Source: an uncultured Pelagibacteraceae bacterium (GTDB taxonomy: Bacteria; Pseudomonadota; Alphaproteobacteria; Pelagibacterales; Pelagibacteraceae). Taken from it: a stretch of 64,000 nucleotides of DNA. Under the pieces are notes generated by a model, which saw nothing but the letters and a program-made list of their open reading frames with translations, had not been told where the DNA came from and ran no database searches. Where the stretch lies: NCBI GenBank assembly GCA_902537665.1, contig CACBCE010000004.1, forward strand, positions 36,724 through 100,723, given 5' to 3'. The position numbers were made by a program, and so were the translations under genes. Below, piece after piece: positions 61,486 through 64,000 of this stretch; within the stretch, counting starts at the first letter, position 1, and the number at the start of each line of letters is the position of its first letter.

Positions 61486-62676
61486 ATGTCAAAAGAGAAA
61501 TTTGTAAGAAATAAACCACATTGTAATATTGGTACAATTGGTCATGTCGATCATGGTAAAACAACATTAACTGCAGCCATAACTAAAGTTCTATCAGAAA
61601 CTGGTGGAGCACAAGCTGTAGCCTATGATCAAATTGATAAAGCTCCAGAGGAAAAAGAAAGAGGAATTACTATCTCTACTGCTCACGTTGAGTATGAAAC
61701 AGAAAAAAGACATTATGCTCACGTAGATTGCCCAGGACATGCTGACTATGTAAAAAATATGATTACTGGTGCCGCACAAATGGATGGTGCTATCTTAGTA
61801 GTAAATGCTGCTGATGGACCTATGCCTCAAACAAGAGAGCATATTCTTTTGGCAAGACAGGTTGGTGTTCCCGCAATTTGTGTTTACTTGAATAAAGTAG
61901 ATCAAGTTGATGATAAAGAGATGATAGATCTTGTTGAAGAGGAAATAAGAGAGTTATTAACATCATACAAGTTCCCAGGTGATAAAACTCCAATAGCAAA
62001 AGGTTCTGCACTTGCTGCTGTTGAAGGAAGAGATGAGGAAATTGGTAAAAAATCAATTTTAGAATTAATGAAAAATGTTGATGAATTTATTCCTCAACCA
62101 GATAGACCAAAAGATAAAGATTTTTTAATGCCAGTTGAAGATGTATTTTCTATATCTGGAAGAGGTACAGTTGCAACTGGAAGAGTAGAGTCAGGTGTTC
62201 TTAAAACTGGAGATGAGCTTGAAATAGTTGGTATCAGAGAAACTAAAAAATCAGTTTGTACTGGTGTTGAAATGTTTAGAAAATTGTTAGACTCTGGTGA
62301 AGCTGGTGACAACGTTGGTGTTTTATTAAGAGGAGTTGAAAGAACTGACATTGAAAGAGGACAAGTTCTTTGTAAGCCTGGCTCTGTAACACCTCACACT
62401 AAATTTGAGGCACAAGCCTATGTATTGAAGAAAGAAGAGGGTGGAAGACACACACCATTCTTTACAAAATACAGACCACAATTTTATTTTAGAACTACAG
62501 ATGTTACAGGTGAAGTTGAACTTCCAGCTGGTACTGAAATGGTAATGCCAGGTGACGATGCTAAGTTTACGGTTAAACTAATCACTCCAATTGCGATGTC
62601 AGAAAAATTAAATTTTGCGATAAGAGAGGGTGGAAGAACTGTAGGAGCAGGAGTTGTAACAAAAATTATAGAGTAA
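61486..62676 (+). CDS. tuf: Elongation factor Tu
   Basis: The 396-residue GTPase has G1 G-H-V-D-H-G-K-T-T (about 19-27), R-G-I-T-I-S-T (G2), D-C-P-G-H-A-D-Y (G3), N-K-V-D (about 135-138, G4) and S-A-L (G5). The barrel domains II and III follow, ending [14 protein letters not shown]. It delivers aminoacyl-tRNAs to the ribosome. A GTGAGGA ribosome-binding site precedes the ATG. It sits between tRNA-Gly and tRNA-Trp. Confidence 0.98.
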   Translation: MSKEKFVRNKPHCNIGTIGHVDHGKTTLTAAITKVLSETGGAQAVAYDQIDKAPEEKERGITISTAHVEYETEKRHYAHVDCPGHADYVKNMITGAAQMDGAILVVNAADGPMPQTREHILLARQVGVPAICVYLNKVDQVDDKEMIDLVEEEIRELLTSYKFPGDKTPIAKGSALAAVEGRDEEIGKKSILELMKNVDEFIPQPDRPKDKDFLMPVEDVFSISGRGTVATGRVESGVLKTGDELEIVGIRETKKSVCTGVEMFRKLLDSGEAGDNVGVLLRGVERTDIERGQVLCKPGSVTPHTKFEAQAYVLKKEEGGRHTPFFTKYRPQFYFRTTDVTGEVELPAGTEMVMPGDDAKFTVKLITPIAMSEKLNFAIREGGRTVGAGVVTKIIE

Positions 62677-62685
62677 ACTCTCTAT

Positions 62686-62761
62686 AGGAGTGTAGCTCAA
62701 TTGGTAGAGCGCCGGTCTCCAAAACCGGAGGCTGAGGGTTCGAGTCCCTCCGCTCCTGCCA
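62686..62761 (+). tRNA. tRNA-Trp (anticodon CCA)
   Basis: AGGAGTG pairs with CGCTCCT, discriminator G, CCA encoded. The anticodon stem CCGGT/ACCGG encloses loop CTCCAAA with anticodon CCA, and the T-arm is GGTTCGAGTCC. The tuf-trnW-secE-nusG order is widely conserved in alphaproteobacteria. Confidence 0.95.
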
Positions 62762-62778
62762 ATAAATAAAATTAAATT

Positions 62779-62970
62779 ATGAAAAACCCGATTAAATTTA
62801 TTCAAGAGGTAAAACAAGAGGCATTTAAAGTCACTTGGCCAACTGGTAAAGAAACTCTTCAAGGTGCACTCATGGTTTTTGCTATGGCAGTTGTAATGTC
62901 AATATTTTTTTTACTATTGGATCAAGTATTAAAATTTTTTTTAGAAATATTACTTAAAGTGAGTTTATAA
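62779..62970 (+). CDS. secE: Preprotein translocase subunit SecE
   Basis: The 63-residue protein is the short, single-span form of SecE. An amphipathic N-terminal helix with F-I-Q-E-V-K-Q-E-A-F-K-V-T-W-P (about 7-21) precedes one membrane segment (about 33-55). It clamps SecY in the Sec channel. The stop overlaps the nusG start by one base. Confidence 0.94.
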   Translation: MKNPIKFIQEVKQEAFKVTWPTGKETLQGALMVFAMAVVMSIFFLLLDQVLKFFLEILLKVSL

Positions 62971-63500
62971 TGAAAAATTGGTACATTGTTCAATCACACT
63001 CTAGTTTTGAGAATAAAGTTGCTGGTTTAATTAAAGAGGAAGCTGAAAAGGCAAAAATTTCTGATAAATTTGATGAAATTATTGTTCCAACTCATGATGT
63101 AACTGAAGTTAAACGAGGAAAAAGAGTTCAAAGAAAAAAAAAATATTTTCCTGGTTATGTATTAATAAAGAGTGAGATGGATAATAGTATTTACCATATG
63201 ATCAAAAATATAAAGAAAGTGAGTGGTTTTTTAGGCACAAAAGGAATTCCAGTCCCAGTTTCTGATAAAGAAATTGAGAAGATTTTAGGCCAAATAAAAG
63301 ATGGTGTGGCTCAACCAAAATCTGGTATAGAGTATAGCGTTGGTGAGAAAGTACAGGTGGTTGATGGGCCTTTTGCTTCATTCAGTGGAATGGTCGAGGG
63401 AATTGATGAGGAAAAATCTAGACTTAAAGTTTCAGTGTCCATATTTGGACGTCCAACACCAGTTGAATTAGAATATAACCAGGTGGAGAAAACAAGTTAA
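62970..63500 (+). CDS. nusG: Transcription termination/antitermination factor NusG
   Basis: The 176-residue protein has the NGN domain starting [11 protein letters not shown] (3-13), with F-P-G-Y-V-L-I-K (about 59-66). A C-terminal KOW domain follows, with [16 protein letters not shown] (about 127-142). It binds RNA polymerase and links it to Rho or the ribosome. One-base overlaps with secE and rplK mark a tight operon. Confidence 0.96.
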   Translation: MKNWYIVQSHSSFENKVAGLIKEEAEKAKISDKFDEIIVPTHDVTEVKRGKRVQRKKKYFPGYVLIKSEMDNSIYHMIKNIKKVSGFLGTKGIPVPVSDKEIEKILGQIKDGVAQPKSGIEYSVGEKVQVVDGPFASFSGMVEGIDEEKSRLKVSVSIFGRPTPVELEYNQVEKTS

Positions 63501-63931
63501 TGGCTACTAAAAAAGAAATAAGTGGATTTATAAAATTGCAAATTAAAGGTGGACAAGCTAATCCTGCTCCTCCAGTAGGTCCAGCGTTAGGTCAACGTGG
63601 AGTTAACATCATGGAATTTTGCAAAGCATTTAATGATAAAACTAAATCAATGGCTGGAAAACCAGTGCCTGTTGAAATTACAGTTTACAAAGACAAAAAA
63701 TTTGATTTTAAAATAAAATCACCTCCAGCATCATTTTTTATAAGAGAAGCTGCAAAGTTAAAAAGTGGCTCTCAAGAACCTGGTAGAAATATAGTTGCAT
63801 CAATTACTAAAAAACAAGCTGAAGAAATTGCTAAACAAAAGATGAGTGATTTAAATGCGATAGATTTAGAACAAGCAGTAAAAATAATAGCAGGATCTGC
63901 TAGATCAATGGGTATAGAGGTAAAAGAATAA
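63500..63931 (+). CDS. rplK: Large-subunit ribosomal protein L11
   Basis: The 143-residue protein has the L11 N-terminal domain with [19 protein letters not shown] (about 17-35). The C-terminal rRNA-binding domain has [10 protein letters not shown] (about 129-138). It forms the GTPase-associated stalk base on 23S rRNA. The TAA overlaps the rplA ATG by one base. Confidence 0.97.
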   Translation: MATKKEISGFIKLQIKGGQANPAPPVGPALGQRGVNIMEFCKAFNDKTKSMAGKPVPVEITVYKDKKFDFKIKSPPASFFIREAAKLKSGSQEPGRNIVASITKKQAEEIAKQKMSDLNAIDLEQAVKIIAGSARSMGIEVKE

Positions 63932-64000
63932 TGTCATCAAAAAGATATAAAAAACTACCAGAAAATACTTCTAGTTTGACGGCTGAAGTAATAGAAAAGT
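63931..64000 (+). CDS. rplA: Large-subunit ribosomal protein L1, 5' end (cut by window)
   Basis: Only the first 23 codons are present. They read [12 protein letters not shown] and so on, matching the usual K-R-Y-K-K-L start of L1. Position directly after rplK with a one-base overlap confirms the assignment. The gene continues past the window end. Confidence 0.85.
   Translation, partial: MSSKRYKKLPENTSSLTAEVIEK

Noticed and set aside
1..64000. CRISPR array, prophage, insertion sequence or toxin-antitoxin pair
   Set aside because: No regularly spaced repeats, no cas, capsid, integrase or transposase motifs, and no paired small toxin/antitoxin frames were seen; the only mobility footprint is the tRNA-Thr repeat unit.

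Overview
The window looks like a chromosome segment from a SAR11-clade alphaproteobacterium (Candidatus Pelagibacter or a close relative). The basis is very low GC, gaps of usually 0-30 bases, many 1-4 base stop/start overlaps, and a streamlined marine gene set: TRAP and ABC uptake systems, a methylcitrate cycle, compact purine operons, and the tRNA-tuf-tRNA-secE-nusG-rplK-rplA order. No replication origin, rRNA, CRISPR array, transposase or integrase was seen. No gene-free stretch reaches 300 bases.

Layout. 1-9.4 kb: surface-glycan genes (DUF6165, GT9, GT4, sugar O-methyltransferase) mixed with small-enzyme genes (creatinase-like M24 protein, thioredoxin-like protein, gamma carbonic anhydrase, flavin-type oxidase, hydroxyacid dehydrogenase), an MFS transporter and rpoZ. 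9.4-15.5 kb: class III CoA-transferase, a complete TRAP transporter, dusA, a TauE/SafE permease and a DUF2061 protein behind a structured leader. 15.6-20.2 kb: phosphohexomutase, then nrdA-nrdB behind putative tandem NrdR boxes. 20.2-23.1 kb: a three-gene operon (Fe/2OG dioxygenase, SAM methyltransferase, EgtD-family histidine methyltransferase) of mixed base composition. This is the best candidate for an undescribed pathway. 23.2-27.5 kb: prpD-prpB-prpC and gph. 27.5-38 kb: a forward run of acetyltransferase-only glmU, glmS, class II DAHP synthase, nadE, cysS, cimA, trmJ, rpsD and a methyltransferase. 38-45.3 kb: a reverse nine-gene run sfsA-map-purB-purC-purS-purQ-purL-bolA-grxD. 45.3-48.8 kb: cinA-like, a gamma-glutamylcyclotransferase-like gene, and a circularly permuted ATP-grasp gene divergent from an Anbu-type proteasome homologue.

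48.8-57.5 kb is a glucosylglycerate-type module. GpgS-like and GpgP-like enzymes and a GH13_18 phosphorylase lie in one operon with an ABC ATPase, divergent from the matching binding protein and two permeases. Synthesis, phosphorolysis and uptake of one glucoside are probably linked here.

57.6-60.3 kb: tRNA-Leu and nadK, followed by a 1.8-kb unit bounded by a 52-bp direct repeat of the 3' part of tRNA-Thr. This is the classic footprint of site-specific integration. The unit carries three unknown small genes, two of which start with a nearly identical DNA-level signal-peptide cassette. Related 11-bp repeats lie near both ends. 60.4-64 kb: rlmB, tRNA-Tyr, tRNA-Gly, tuf, tRNA-Trp, secE, nusG, rplK and the start of rplA.

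Two regulatory themes recur. First, -10 elements lie only 6-12 bases before start codons (rpoZ, nrdA, rpsD, and two divergent pairs whose start codons are 20 bp apart), suggesting leaderless or near-leaderless mRNAs. Second, intrinsic terminators have U-tracts that run almost into the next start codon (after both binding-protein genes and before DUF2061), suggesting built-in attenuation of the downstream gene. All functions are read from sequence motifs and family knowledge; no database search was run.
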